From NCBI RefSeq assembly GCF_014205685.1, contig NZ_JACIIU010000008.1, forward strand, positions 1-64,000: DNA of 64,000 nt, given 5' to 3'. This DNA is from Paenochrobactrum gallinarii (GTDB lineage: Bacteria; Pseudomonadota; Alphaproteobacteria; Rhizobiales; Rhizobiaceae). Positions 1 to 8,428 of the stretch are shown piece after piece (positions within the stretch are counted from its first letter, which is position 1; every line of letters begins with the position of its first letter). The notes below the pieces were generated by a model. It was not told the origin of the DNA. It made no database searches and was given only the letters and a program-made list of their open reading frames with translations. Position numbers and translations under genes: made by a program.

Positions 1-72
1 TAAAGCCGCGTTAATAGGCCGGACATATGACTGCACCGTCCCATGGGGCACTAACGCAGAAATACCTTGCTA

Positions 73-885
73 TCAGGGCCGTTCCACATATGCAATAGAG
101 GCTAAAATAGCTGGCGTTCCATGATCAAAACGACGTATATCCGCGGCATAGGAAAACTGATCCAGATCCCATGAAAATGGATTTTCCTGACTAAACCAGC
201 CACGTAGTTCCGGCGCACAATTTGTCAAAAGTTCAGGCTTCACCTGCAAAATACCAGCGCCCGATGTGCCGCAAAGCCATTTTAGCGATGTTGAGACAAC
301 AAAGTCGATCTGCGTATCCGCGATGCTGAAAGGTGCAACACCAACCCCTTGCGTAATATCTGCTCCGACAATCGTCCCCATTCGATGACCGTGTTCAGTT
401 AAGCGCTGTAAATCAGTACGATAGGATGATGTTGAGGTCACAAATGTCAGCAAGGCAAGCGCCACATCTTCTTGCCAATGCGCGATCATATCATCATCAC
501 GCACCCAAGTTTCACCCGCGCGCAACGGCACAGTTTCAAGTGTAAAACCAAAGCGCTCAGAGATACCAGCCAGCATGAAGTGCAAGCTCGGGAAGCAATC
601 ACCAGCAATCAACACGCGTTTTCCTGCAAGTGTTTTGCGCGGTAAACTACCGATCAGACTATATAAAGCGGTCGTGACATTTTCAGCCGTTGTCAGTGAG
701 CCCGCCGGAGCGTCAATCAATTGGCACCACATATCAATAAATTGCTGGCGTTTTTGTAAAGCTGCCGGCCATTGCCCGTCATTTTCCGCGGCCCAAATGC
801 TTGCAAATTCTGAAAGAGCTTTGCTCATCAGTTCCGCTTTACCAGCAAAAGTGCCTATCGAATGATAGAGAAAATAACCGGACAT
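73..885 (-). pseudogene. Truncated kynureninase-like PLP enzyme (aminotransferase class V)
   Basis: A 270-residue fold-type I PLP enzyme that resembles kynureninase and class V aminotransferases. The segment STSLKWLCGTSGAG carries the expected PLP lysine (SLKW) and GADITQGVG the Asp-x-x-Gln region. Family members are near 380-420 residues. Here the frame stops right after GTPAILASIA, where the C-terminal domain should begin, and the last residues (YVERP) look unrelated. The DNA at 1-95 is not recognisable as the missing domain in any frame. I infer truncation by insertion or rearrangement close to position 95. The start at 885 has a GA-rich stretch just upstream. It is divergent from the GntR gene, and the palindrome at 906-919 lies in its promoter. 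A complete kynureninase is encoded at 18182-19429. Confidence 0.7.
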
Positions 886-905
886 TTGTTCCCTCTTTTA
901 TTTTG

Positions 906-919
906 TGATCATATGATCA
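906..919. promoter_or_regulatory. Probable GntR operator TGATCATATGATCA
   Basis: Perfect 14-bp palindrome TGATCA-TA-TGATCA, 20 bp upstream of the truncated kynureninase-like gene and in the divergent region with the GntR gene. The same arrangement recurs at 2239-2252. FCD-type GntR regulators usually bind short palindromes of this kind, so assignment to the adjacent regulator is inference from position and repetition. Confidence 0.6.
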
Positions 920-1061
920 TTAATTATAAGAAGCGTCAACTGTGACTCGCAACTTCCCAAGTTGTCACGCTTGATTAACCCGTGATATTCGTATTGCATC
1001 GTCAGTGACTGCTGATGTCTCGGCTCTGACCAAGCGTTAGAAAAATAAAAAGGAACGCCTA

Positions 1062-1742
1062 GTGAAAATGAAATTCGGACCGGTTTTGTCCCGCACGACC
1101 ATTCAGGACAGCGTCTACCAGCAGTTAAGACAAGCATTGATGAATGCACAATTCGATCCGGATCAGACACTGACCATTGCTTCGCTGGCCGAAACTTTCG
1201 GCACCAGCAATATGCCGGTGCGCGAAGCATTGCGCCGCTTAGCCGCTGAAAACGCTTTAGAAATTTCGTCCGGCGGATCAGCCCGCGTGCCGGTTGTTAC
1301 CAAAGCAAGGCTTGATGATTTATGCCGTGCGCGTGTGACATTAGAAGCCATGGCGACTGAATTAGCTGTTCCGCTTTTAACGCAAGACGATCTTACTACT
1401 TTGCAAAATATTGTGAGCGAGCAACAAACCATCGGCCGCGAAAAAGATGTCTACACCTTGATCGGTAAGAATCAGGAGTTTCATTTTACCATCTATCGGG
1501 CTTCCGGTTCCGAAGTTTTGATCCAGTTGATTGAAACCCTGTGGCTGCGCTTCGGGCCTTATATGCGAGTTTTATCAACGCATAGCGCCCCACTGATTAA
1601 AGCAGGTGTGGCCGAGCCTTCCGGCCACCATCAAACAATCTTGCAAGCCTTGCGTGACAGAGATGCGGCACGCGCCAAAGCTGCCATGATTGCCGATATT
1701 GAAGCAACGCAAGAGGTGTTGCGCACATTGTGCCCTGAATAA
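1062..1742 (+). CDS. GntR family transcriptional regulator, FCD subfamily
   Basis: 226 residues. An N-terminal winged helix (about residues 8-75, with the typical MPVREALRRLAAENAL turn) is followed by an all-helical FCD ligand domain (about 85-215). In the FCD domain the residues R, D/E, H in FHFTIYRAS and H in GHHQTIL match the usual metal/carboxylate site. I chose the GTG at 1062 because AGGA lies about 8 bases upstream; an ATG two codons further is possible. FCD regulators usually sense organic acids or amino acids and often repress. It lies between the kynureninase-like gene and the Rid/ABC transporter genes, and probably controls both through the TGATCA-N2-TGATCA sites. A hairpin follows the stop codon. 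Confidence 0.9.
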   Translation: MKMKFGPVLSRTTIQDSVYQQLRQALMNAQFDPDQTLTIASLAETFGTSNMPVREALRRLAAENALEISSGGSARVPVVTKARLDDLCRARVTLEAMATELAVPLLTQDDLTTLQNIVSEQQTIGREKDVYTLIGKNQEFHFTIYRASGSEVLIQLIETLWLRFGPYMRVLSTHSAPLIKAGVAEPSGHHQTILQALRDRDAARAKAAMIADIEATQEVLRTLCPE

Positions 1743-1759
1743 ACACGCAACCCAAATAT

Positions 1760-1793
1760 GGCCGTATGCTCCCATAAGCATGCGGCTATTTTA
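1760..1793 (+). terminator. Terminator after the GntR gene
   Basis: An 11-bp stem (GGCCGTATGCT / AGCATGCGGCT, including two G-U pairs) with a CCCATA loop, followed by ATTTTACT. It lies between the converging GntR and Rid genes. Confidence 0.6.
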
Positions 1794-1821
1794 CTATTCT
1801 GAAACTGGTATTTTGCTTTTT

Positions 1822-2211
1822 TTAAGCTCGCTTTAAAGCGGTTACTTCCAGCTCGACCAGCATTTCTTCCGTCGCGAAACCGCAAATAATGGTGGTATTT
1901 GTCGGACGCGGATCAGAAAAAGTCTCGCCCAGGACCTTAGACACTGCCATCACGTCTTCACGCTTTTTAATAAAAACCCGCACCCTAACAATATCGGCAA
2001 GTGATGAACCGGCCTGCACCAGCGCATTCGCAATGGTGCGCAGGCTTTGACGTGTCTGCTCCGCCGGATCATCCGAGATGCTGCCATCTTCAAAATTATA
2101 ACCGGCAGTACCTGAAACAAACACCCAGCGACCATCGATAACTGCGCGTGAATAACCGGCCATTTCTTCGAATTTTGAGCCGGAATTAATGGTCCAACGT
2201 TCTGCACTCAT
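1822..2211 (-). CDS. Rid (YjgF/YER057c/UK114) family protein, probably not a classical RidA
   Basis: 129 residues covering the whole Rid fold. RidA deaminates reactive enamine/imine intermediates made by PLP and flavin enzymes. By my alignment with E. coli RidA, the catalytic arginine of the FPARS segment (Arg105) is replaced by Asn in RPTNTTI. Arg-lacking Rid proteins (groups Rid4-7 in the published scheme) do not have the standard imine deaminase activity, so the reaction is uncertain. The neighbours (flavin amine oxidase, aminotransferase) would generate imines or enamines. It is divergent from the transporter operon, sharing a promoter region with a TGATCA palindrome. Confidence 0.88.
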   Translation of the reverse strand: MSAERWTINSGSKFEEMAGYSRAVIDGRWVFVSGTAGYNFEDGSISDDPAEQTRQSLRTIANALVQAGSSLADIVRVRVFIKKREDVMAVSKVLGETFSDPRPTNTTIICGFATEEMLVELEVTALKRA

Positions 2212-2238
2212 ATTTTTTAATCCTTCAGCATCTTGATT

Positions 2239-2252
2239 TGATCAAATGATCA
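2239..2252. promoter_or_regulatory. Probable GntR operator TGATCAAATGATCA
   Basis: TGATCA-AA-TGATCA, identical in arrangement to 906-919, in the divergent promoter between the Rid gene (start 2211) and the ABC ATPase gene (start 2295). Its two occurrences in the two divergent promoters flanking one GntR gene make a shared operator likely. Confidence 0.6.
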
Positions 2253-2294
2253 TGATTAGCTTTGTTAGTCAATAAGCACACGGGGAAACAAACA

Positions 2295-3104
2295 ATGGCC
2301 GTTGACACGGAGCCGCACAGGTCGGGGAGAGCGACAAGTGCGGGAGAGTTAAAAATTAAAAATGTTGCCCGCGCTTTCAGCGGCATCAAAGCGTTGGACG
2401 GTGTAAATTTCACTGCCGATGCAGGGAAAATCACAGGGCTGATCGGCCCCAATGGCGCGGGGAAAACCACCTTATTCAATGCTGTCGCAGGCGATTTATC
2501 AGTCGATAGCGGTGAAATTCATTTGGATGATACGCGCATTGATTCCAAACCCACTTATGAGGTTTTTCATCAAGGATTGGTACGCACGTTTCAAATCCCG
2601 CGCCCTTTTGCACGCATGACAGTGCTTGAAAATGCAATGTTCGTGCCTGCAAGTCAGCAAGGTGAAAAATTTTGGAACAGTTGGTTACGCCCTGCAAAAG
2701 TGGCGGCACAAGAAAAGGCCAATCTGGAAAAAGCCCGCGCGATTGTGGAATTTTGTGGCCTGTCCAAAGTTGAAAAACAATTGGCAGGTTCCATTTCCGG
2801 CGGCCAGCAAAAACTGGTGGAGTTAGCCCGCGCCTTGATGGCTGATCCAAAAACCATTCTGCTTGATGAACCAGGCGCAGGTGTTAATCCGGCACTTTTG
2901 GATGTCATTGTCGAAAAAATTGTCGAGCTGAATAAACGCGGCATCACCTTTCTTATCATCGAACATAATATCGATTTCATCATGTCGCTGTGTGACAAAG
3001 TAGTGGTGATGGCCGCAGGTCGCGTCATCACGGAAGGCGCACCGGATGATGTGATTGCAAATCCGGCTGTTATCGAAGCCTATCTGGGAGGTGCGCCGCT
3101 ATGA
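2295..3104 (+). CDS. livG: Branched-chain-amino-acid-type ABC transporter ATPase (LivG-like)
   Basis: About 269 residues. Walker A is GPNGAGKTT, the signature SGGQQKLVELARA and Walker B ILLDEPGAGVNP, with the long LivG-type insertion and the HNIDFIMSLCDKV switch region. I chose the ATG at 2295 because GGGGAAA lies 8 bases upstream. It is one of two ATPases of a hydrophobic/polar amino acid (HAAT) importer. It overlaps the next ATPase gene by four bases (ATGA). The substrate is unknown. The co-transcribed flavin oxidase and aminotransferase suggest an amino acid or amine that is oxidised after uptake. Confidence 0.92.
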   Translation: MAVDTEPHRSGRATSAGELKIKNVARAFSGIKALDGVNFTADAGKITGLIGPNGAGKTTLFNAVAGDLSVDSGEIHLDDTRIDSKPTYEVFHQGLVRTFQIPRPFARMTVLENAMFVPASQQGEKFWNSWLRPAKVAAQEKANLEKARAIVEFCGLSKVEKQLAGSISGGQQKLVELARALMADPKTILLDEPGAGVNPALLDVIVEKIVELNKRGITFLIIEHNIDFIMSLCDKVVVMAAGRVITEGAPDDVIANPAVIEAYLGGAPL

Positions 3105-3847
3105 GCAATCAATCTGTGCACACACCCGTCTTGCAAGTAAACAATATCTTTGCCGGTTATCACCCTGACTTGCCAATTGTGCAAGGCGCCTCTGCCTATG
3201 TTAACAAAGGCGAGTTCGTTACCATTATCGGCCCGAATGGTGCCGGAAAATCCACTTTCATTAAAGCCATTGCCGGTGTGGTCAATATCACATCAGGCGA
3301 AGTTTTGGTGAATGGCAAAAACATCACCAATATTGAAACCCACAATATGGCTTCAGCAGCCATTGCTTATGTTCCGCAAACAGCCAATGTTTTCACCTCG
3401 CTGACCATTGATGAAAATTTGCGGCTTGGCGCATCAGACTTGCCGAAAGCCGAAGCTGCACACCAAATTGCAAAGGCTTATGCAGATTTTCCTGATCTGA
3501 TGAAACATAAGAACAGTAAAGCCGGCGTCTTATCCGGTGGCCAGCGCCAGATGCTTGCTGTGGCACGAGCCCTACTTACTTCACCGGATTTACTCATTCT
3601 GGATGAGCCGAGTGCCGGTCTTTCTCCCTTGATGGTCAATGATGTTTTTACGCGCCTGCAAAAGCTGGTCGCCTCCGGCGTCACAATTTTAATGGTTGAG
3701 CAAAATGTCAAAGCAGCCCTTGCCATCGGTGATCGAACCTATGTGCTGGCTGATGGCAAAAACCGTATCGACGGAAAATCCGCAGATCTTGCAGCCAATG
3801 AGGAGGTCACCGCGATTTATCTGGGTAAGGGTGGGAGAAAAAGCTGA
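3101..3847 (+). CDS. livF: Branched-chain-amino-acid-type ABC transporter ATPase (LivF-like)
   Basis: 248 residues. Walker A is GPNGAGKST, the signature LSGGQRQMLAVARAL and Walker B LLILDEPSAGLSP. It is the shorter LivF-type ATPase that pairs with the preceding LivG-like subunit at the cytoplasmic face of the importer. The start overlaps the livG stop (ATGA) and the stop overlaps the start of the permease gene (TGATG), which points to translational coupling in one operon. Confidence 0.92.
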   Translation: MSNQSVHTPVLQVNNIFAGYHPDLPIVQGASAYVNKGEFVTIIGPNGAGKSTFIKAIAGVVNITSGEVLVNGKNITNIETHNMASAAIAYVPQTANVFTSLTIDENLRLGASDLPKAEAAHQIAKAYADFPDLMKHKNSKAGVLSGGQRQMLAVARALLTSPDLLILDEPSAGLSPLMVNDVFTRLQKLVASGVTILMVEQNVKAALAIGDRTYVLADGKNRIDGKSADLAANEEVTAIYLGKGGRKS

Positions 3848-4752
3848 TGTTGCAAGCACTTGTAGATGGTATTCTAACAGGCTCGATCATTGCACTCGGT
3901 GCGATCGGCCTGACATTGACAATGGGCATTTTACGCTTTGCCAATTTTGCTCATGCGGAATTGATCACATGGGGCGCTTATATGGCGCTCGGATTTCTCG
4001 CGCTAACAGGCGTTTTTGCAGGGCCTGTTGCTCCCTTTTCCTTTGGCATTCCCTTGCTGCTTGCAATGGTTTTCGCAGCCATTGCCACGTCCGCGCTTGC
4101 CTTATTAATTGATCATCTGGTCTATCGGCCACTGCGTAAATCCGCATCCCAAATGACCCTCGTCTTCAGTTCATTTGGTGTTTCTTTGCTGGTGCGGATG
4201 ATTATTCTGCTGCTCTTTGGCGGCAGTGCGCAATATTTCTCCTCAAGTCTGCAAATTGCCATTCCGGTTGCTCCGGGTATGCGCATTATGCCTGACCAGT
4301 TATTTACATTGGCGCTGACAATTGTTGTCGTCATCGCACTGCATTTTTTTCTGCAAAAAACACGCCTTGGCCTGTCCATGCGCGCATTGGCAGAAAATCC
4401 GGAACTGGCACGCATTAACGGCCTGAACACGAAAAACATCGTGCGCTGGACATGGGTTATCGGAGCATCTTTAGCAGCCATTGCCGGTGTGCTTTATGGG
4501 CTCACTGTGCAACTGCGCCCAGAGATCGGCTTCCACCTCATTCTGCCTTTATTTGCTGCGGCCATTCTTGGCGGTGTCGGCAATGTTTTTGGTGCCGTCA
4601 TTGGTGGATTGATCGTCGGTCTTGCTGAATCCTTGTCCGTTTTCATCATTCCGGCCAGTTACAAAATGGCAGTGCCGTTTCTGATCCTGATCGCTGTTCT
4701 TTATATTCGCCCGTCCGGCCTGTTCGGCGGCACCATCGGAGGTGCAAAATGA
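3847..4752 (+). CDS. livH: Branched-chain-amino-acid-type ABC permease (LivH-like)
   Basis: 301 residues, strongly hydrophobic with about eight membrane segments. The segments GLTLTMGILRFANFAHAE at the N terminus and ALAENPELARINGLN near the middle (the cytoplasmic coupling loop) are typical of LivH permeases. It forms the membrane channel with the LivM-like protein encoded next, with which it overlaps by four bases. Confidence 0.92.
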   Translation: MLQALVDGILTGSIIALGAIGLTLTMGILRFANFAHAELITWGAYMALGFLALTGVFAGPVAPFSFGIPLLLAMVFAAIATSALALLIDHLVYRPLRKSASQMTLVFSSFGVSLLVRMIILLLFGGSAQYFSSSLQIAIPVAPGMRIMPDQLFTLALTIVVVIALHFFLQKTRLGLSMRALAENPELARINGLNTKNIVRWTWVIGASLAAIAGVLYGLTVQLRPEIGFHLILPLFAAAILGGVGNVFGAVIGGLIVGLAESLSVFIIPASYKMAVPFLILIAVLYIRPSGLFGGTIGGAK

Positions 4753-5693
4753 GTGGTTTTGCGGCTTATCTGGTTTTCTTTCTCATTATGGCGCTGACCT
4801 ATTCCATCGTCGTGATGGGGCTTAATCTGCAATGGGGCTATACCGGGCTTTTCAATGCGGGCGTTGTCGGCTTTTTTGCTATCGGTGCCTATGGAACCGC
4901 CATTCTCATCGGCCCTGACCGTTCTTATCTGATTGGTGGTTTTGGCCTGCCTTTCCCGATTGGTGTTTTAGGCGGTGCCGCATTGGCTGCCATTGCTGCG
5001 CTGATCGTCGGCCTTGCAACATTAAGGTTGCGCGAGGAATATTTAGCCATTGCCACTTTCGGCATTGCCATCAGTATTCAGCTTGTTGCCCTCAATTTTG
5101 ATAGTCTGACCGGTGGCGCACAAGGGCTGGTTGGCCTGCCACGCCCATTCTTCAACTATTTCGATACGCCCAATAATTACAATCTTTTCTATCTCGGGCT
5201 TGTCGCTTGCATCACGCTTATCATCTATCTCGGTTTGCAGGCCGCGCTGCAATCTCCATGGGGACGTTTGCTCAAAGGTGTGCGTGAAGATGAACGTGCA
5301 GCTGCTTCTCTTGGTAAAAACCCAACCAACATTCGCCTGCAAGTTTTTGTGCTTGGCTGCACATTAATCGGCTTTGCCGGTGGCCTATATGTCGGCTTTA
5401 TCGGTTTTGTCAGTCCGCTGGATTTCCTACCGATCCTGACCTTCCAAATCTGGGCGATGCTCATTGTCGGTGGCAGTGGCAATAATTTAGGCGCAATTGT
5501 TGGTGCCGTTGGTGTCTGGGGTCTTTGGAGTATGAGCGGCATTGCCATCAGCTCATTCTTGCCTGTGCAATATCAATCACAGGGCGGCGCGATCCAAACT
5601 ATCCTGATCGGCCTGCTGATCATCCTCACTTTGCTGTTTCGTCCACGCGGCCTGATCGGCGAAGTGGATGCTGTTTCCAAACATATTAAGTGA
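4749..5693 (+). CDS. livM: Branched-chain-amino-acid-type ABC permease (LivM-like)
   Basis: 314 residues, multi-spanning. NLQWGYTGLFNAGVVGFFAIGAY at the N terminus and GVREDERAAASLGKN in the coupling loop are LivM signatures. Compared with E. coli LivM it lacks the long N-terminal extension, as is common in HAAT systems outside enterics. The stop codon overlaps the GTG start of the flavin oxidase gene, so transport and oxidation are genetically coupled. Confidence 0.92.
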   Translation: MSGFAAYLVFFLIMALTYSIVVMGLNLQWGYTGLFNAGVVGFFAIGAYGTAILIGPDRSYLIGGFGLPFPIGVLGGAALAAIAALIVGLATLRLREEYLAIATFGIAISIQLVALNFDSLTGGAQGLVGLPRPFFNYFDTPNNYNLFYLGLVACITLIIYLGLQAALQSPWGRLLKGVREDERAAASLGKNPTNIRLQVFVLGCTLIGFAGGLYVGFIGFVSPLDFLPILTFQIWAMLIVGGSGNNLGAIVGAVGVWGLWSMSGIAISSFLPVQYQSQGGAIQTILIGLLIILTLLFRPRGLIGEVDAVSKHIK

Positions 5694-6988
5694 GCGCAGC
5701 AATGATTAATCCTCCCACGCTCTGGCACGCAACAACGCCGCAACAAACACAATACCCGGTATTAAACGATCTCATCCAAACGGATGTGGTCATTATCGGC
5801 GGCGGGTTTACCGGTCTTGCAGCTGCCGGAAAATTAAGCGAAGCCGGACGCTCAGTGATCGTCTTGGAAGCACACACAATCGGCTTTGGTGCAAGCGGGC
5901 GCAATGCCGGCTTTGTGGTGCCCAATTTTTCCAAGGCATCACCGGATTACGTCATAGACAAACTCGGTGACAAACGCGGCAAAGCGCTGTTGCAAATGGT
6001 CGGGCGCGGGGCGGATCGTGTATTTGAACTGGCACGCCTTGGCGGCCTCACCCGTGAGGCTGAGCAAAATGGCTGGCTGCAACCTGCCCATTCAGCGGAA
6101 ATGGCACAAGCGCTTAAGCAACGTGTCACCCGATGGCAATCTCTGGGGCAGCCGGTTGAATGGCTCAATGCCGAACAGACAATTGAGCGTACCGGCATTC
6201 AGCTTTATCACGGCGCACTGCGTGACAATTCCGGCGGAATGATCAACCCGCTCGCCTATGTGCATGTTTTGGCCAAACGCGCACAAAGTTTTGGTGCACA
6301 AATTTATGAAAAAAGCTCAGTTCTCTCAGTTGAGAAACATCAGGACAAGTGGCTGATCGATACTCCGAATAGCTCAGTCACGGCTCAATCAGTATTGATG
6401 TGCACCAATGCTTTCGAGAAGGGTGCCGCCCATCAAGTCGGGCGTACAATCATCCCGCTACATGTTTATCAAATGGCAACCAAACCACTGCCACAAAATA
6501 TCGTGCAGCGTTTTTCACCCATGCGTGAACCGGTATCCGACAGTCGCACCAATATTTTTACCTACCGGCTTGATCAGGATAACCGATTGATTTCCGGCGG
6601 CATGGCACTACTGCCTTTTCATGCAGAAAAGCGCATGAGCCATGCAATCGTCAGTCGTTTAAGCCATGAATTACAATTGAGCGAAGTGCCGGAAGTTGAA
6701 TTTATCTGGCGCGGCACGGCTGCAATCACCACCGACTACCTGCCACATATTTATCAATTCGGAAATGGATTTTTCGGCGCCACCAGTTGTAACGGCCGTG
6801 GTGTCGCCATGACAACCATGCTCGGTGAAACATTAGCCGATGCAATTCTTGGCACTTGTCCGACCGATCAATTACCGGTGCCGTTGATGGCCGCAAAGCC
6901 TGTAAGGCTGCGTCCGCTGGCAAAAGCCGCGCCATCTTTTGTACTGGCACAAGCAAAACTAAAGGACTGGCTCAAATCTAAAAACTAA
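5690..6988 (+). CDS. FAD-dependent oxidoreductase, D-amino-acid-oxidase (DAO) family
   Basis: 432 residues. The N-terminal dinucleotide-binding motif VVIIGGGFTGLAAAGKLSEAG is followed by the GASGRNAGF segment of glycine oxidase/PuuB-type DAO proteins. The C-terminal GFFGATSCNGRGVAMTTMLG region binds FAD. DAO enzymes oxidise C-N bonds of amines or N-substituted amino acids to imines. The start is either GTG at 5690, overlapping the livM stop, or ATG at 5702. Its place inside a transporter operon with an aminotransferase suggests it oxidises the imported compound; the exact substrate cannot be read from the sequence. Confidence 0.88.
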   Translation: MSAAMINPPTLWHATTPQQTQYPVLNDLIQTDVVIIGGGFTGLAAAGKLSEAGRSVIVLEAHTIGFGASGRNAGFVVPNFSKASPDYVIDKLGDKRGKALLQMVGRGADRVFELARLGGLTREAEQNGWLQPAHSAEMAQALKQRVTRWQSLGQPVEWLNAEQTIERTGIQLYHGALRDNSGGMINPLAYVHVLAKRAQSFGAQIYEKSSVLSVEKHQDKWLIDTPNSSVTAQSVLMCTNAFEKGAAHQVGRTIIPLHVYQMATKPLPQNIVQRFSPMREPVSDSRTNIFTYRLDQDNRLISGGMALLPFHAEKRMSHAIVSRLSHELQLSEVPEVEFIWRGTAAITTDYLPHIYQFGNGFFGATSCNGRGVAMTTMLGETLADAILGTCPTDQLPVPLMAAKPVRLRPLAKAAPSFVLAQAKLKDWLKSKN

Positions 6989-7041
6989 TACCAACCACAA
7001 CAATAATGAAGCTTCAAACAAGCTCATAAAGGGGAAGAGCA

Positions 7042-8331
7042 ATGAAAAAAACAATCATCAAAACAGCCGTAACAATCGGTCTATTGTCTACCGCTTTGTG
7101 CTTGGGCAATATGTCTGCCCAAGCACAAGCAAACAAATCTTGCGAAATTTCCGTAGGCTCGGTTTTGTCCATTACCGGTTCGATGGCCGCAATCGGGAAA
7201 TCGATCGGCGATGCCGCACAACTAGCCATCGACCACTTCAACGAAGCTGGCGGGGTCAATGACTGTAAAGTAAAATTCATCCTGCGCGATGATCAGGGCT
7301 CGCCAAACGTCGGCGTTGATGCAGCCAAAACCCTCGTTGAAATTGAAAAAGTACCCGTTATTTTAGGTGCCATTCAGTCCGGTGTATCGCTGCCAATTCT
7401 TACATCCGTCACGGTGCCGAGCAAGGTCACTCAAATTTCCTGCTGCGCCAGTGCGCCTATTTTCACAGAACTTGCCAAAGAAGGCGGCACCAATGGTTAT
7501 TGGTTCCGTACTCTGCCAACAGACCGTCCGCAAGCAATCGTCATGGCCAGTATTGCCAAAGAGCGTGGTTATAAAAATGTTGCCATTATTCACGTCAATT
7601 CAGATTATGGCGTTTCTTTAAGCAAACAATTCAAACTTGCTTTTGAAAAAATGGGCGGCAAGGTTTCCGGCGTGACACCTTATAATCAGGAGCAGGCATC
7701 TTACCGTGCAGAGGTCAATTCTGCCCTTGCCGGTGAACCGGACGCACTCTTCCTTATCGCATTTCCGGCAGATGGCGCAACCGCTGCCCGCGAGTGGATT
7801 TCTTATGGCGGCACACAAAATCTGCTGTTGAGCAATGCGCTGCGCGCCGATGAGTTTGTCAACGCTGTTGGGGCGCAATATCTGCAAAATGCTGCCGGCA
7901 TTGATAATGCGCAGATTGAAGGTGAATCCGTTGAAGCATTTAATGCCTCATGGAAAGAAAAATACGGTTCCGAGCCAAATGGCCCCGGTCTCCACACCAT
8001 ATATGACGCTGCTGCTGTTGCGCTTTTAGCCATGGAGCAAAGTGGCAAAGCTGATGGCACCGCCATCCGTGATGCCGTGCGCGTTGTAACCGGTGGCGAA
8101 GGTGAGGCCGTCTATCCGGGTGCGGCCGGCTTTGCCAAGGCCAAAGACCTGATCAAACAAGGCAAGCCAATCCGCTATTATGGCGCAACCGGACCAATCA
8201 GCTTTGATGCCAACGGCGATGTAACCGGCCCTTATCTGATTTGGGGTGTCAAAGACGGCAAGCTCTCCACCCTCGACAAATGGGATAATCAGCGCGTCTC
8301 CGATCTGCTGGCAACCGTCGACAAAGAATAA
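7042..8331 (+). CDS. Periplasmic substrate-binding protein of the Liv-type ABC importer
   Basis: 429 residues with a clear signal peptide (KK-rich start, hydrophobic core ending at SAQAQA, cleavage near residue 30). The mature part is a type I periplasmic binding fold: SVLSITGSMAAIGKSIGDAAQLAIDHFNEAGG opens the first lobe and TIYDAAAVALLAMEQSG lies in the second. GGGGAAG precedes the ATG. It delivers the solute to the LivGFHM-like complex encoded upstream. A strong hairpin follows the stop and may stabilise or attenuate the transcript before the aminotransferase gene. Confidence 0.92.
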   Translation: MKKTIIKTAVTIGLLSTALCLGNMSAQAQANKSCEISVGSVLSITGSMAAIGKSIGDAAQLAIDHFNEAGGVNDCKVKFILRDDQGSPNVGVDAAKTLVEIEKVPVILGAIQSGVSLPILTSVTVPSKVTQISCCASAPIFTELAKEGGTNGYWFRTLPTDRPQAIVMASIAKERGYKNVAIIHVNSDYGVSLSKQFKLAFEKMGGKVSGVTPYNQEQASYRAEVNSALAGEPDALFLIAFPADGATAAREWISYGGTQNLLLSNALRADEFVNAVGAQYLQNAAGIDNAQIEGESVEAFNASWKEKYGSEPNGPGLHTIYDAAAVALLAMEQSGKADGTAIRDAVRVVTGGEGEAVYPGAAGFAKAKDLIKQGKPIRYYGATGPISFDANGDVTGPYLIWGVKDGKLSTLDKWDNQRVSDLLATVDKE

Positions 8332-8344
8332 GTCAAACAGACAT

Positions 8345-8366
8345 GGCAGGCGCAAAAGCGCCTGCC
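8345..8366 (+). terminator. GC-rich intercistronic hairpin
   Basis: Perfect 9-bp stem GGCAGGCGC / GCGCCTGCC around an AAAA loop, 13 bases after the binding-protein stop. There is no T-run, so it may be a 3'-stabilising or partial-termination structure, as often follows highly expressed binding-protein genes, rather than a full terminator. Confidence 0.55.
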
Positions 8367-8428
8367 TCATAACAAACAAACGGCATCCTCTCAACTTTTG
8401 ACTGCCGTAACGATAAACAGGATTTATT

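Noticed and set aside
575..865. Plus-strand frame opposite the kynureninase-like gene
   Set aside because: Antisense to a coherent PLP-enzyme sequence and without a family resemblance.
2262..2294. Upstream in-frame TTG start for the LivG-like ATPase
   Set aside because: No ribosome binding site at that distance; the ATG at 2295 has GGGGAAA correctly placed.
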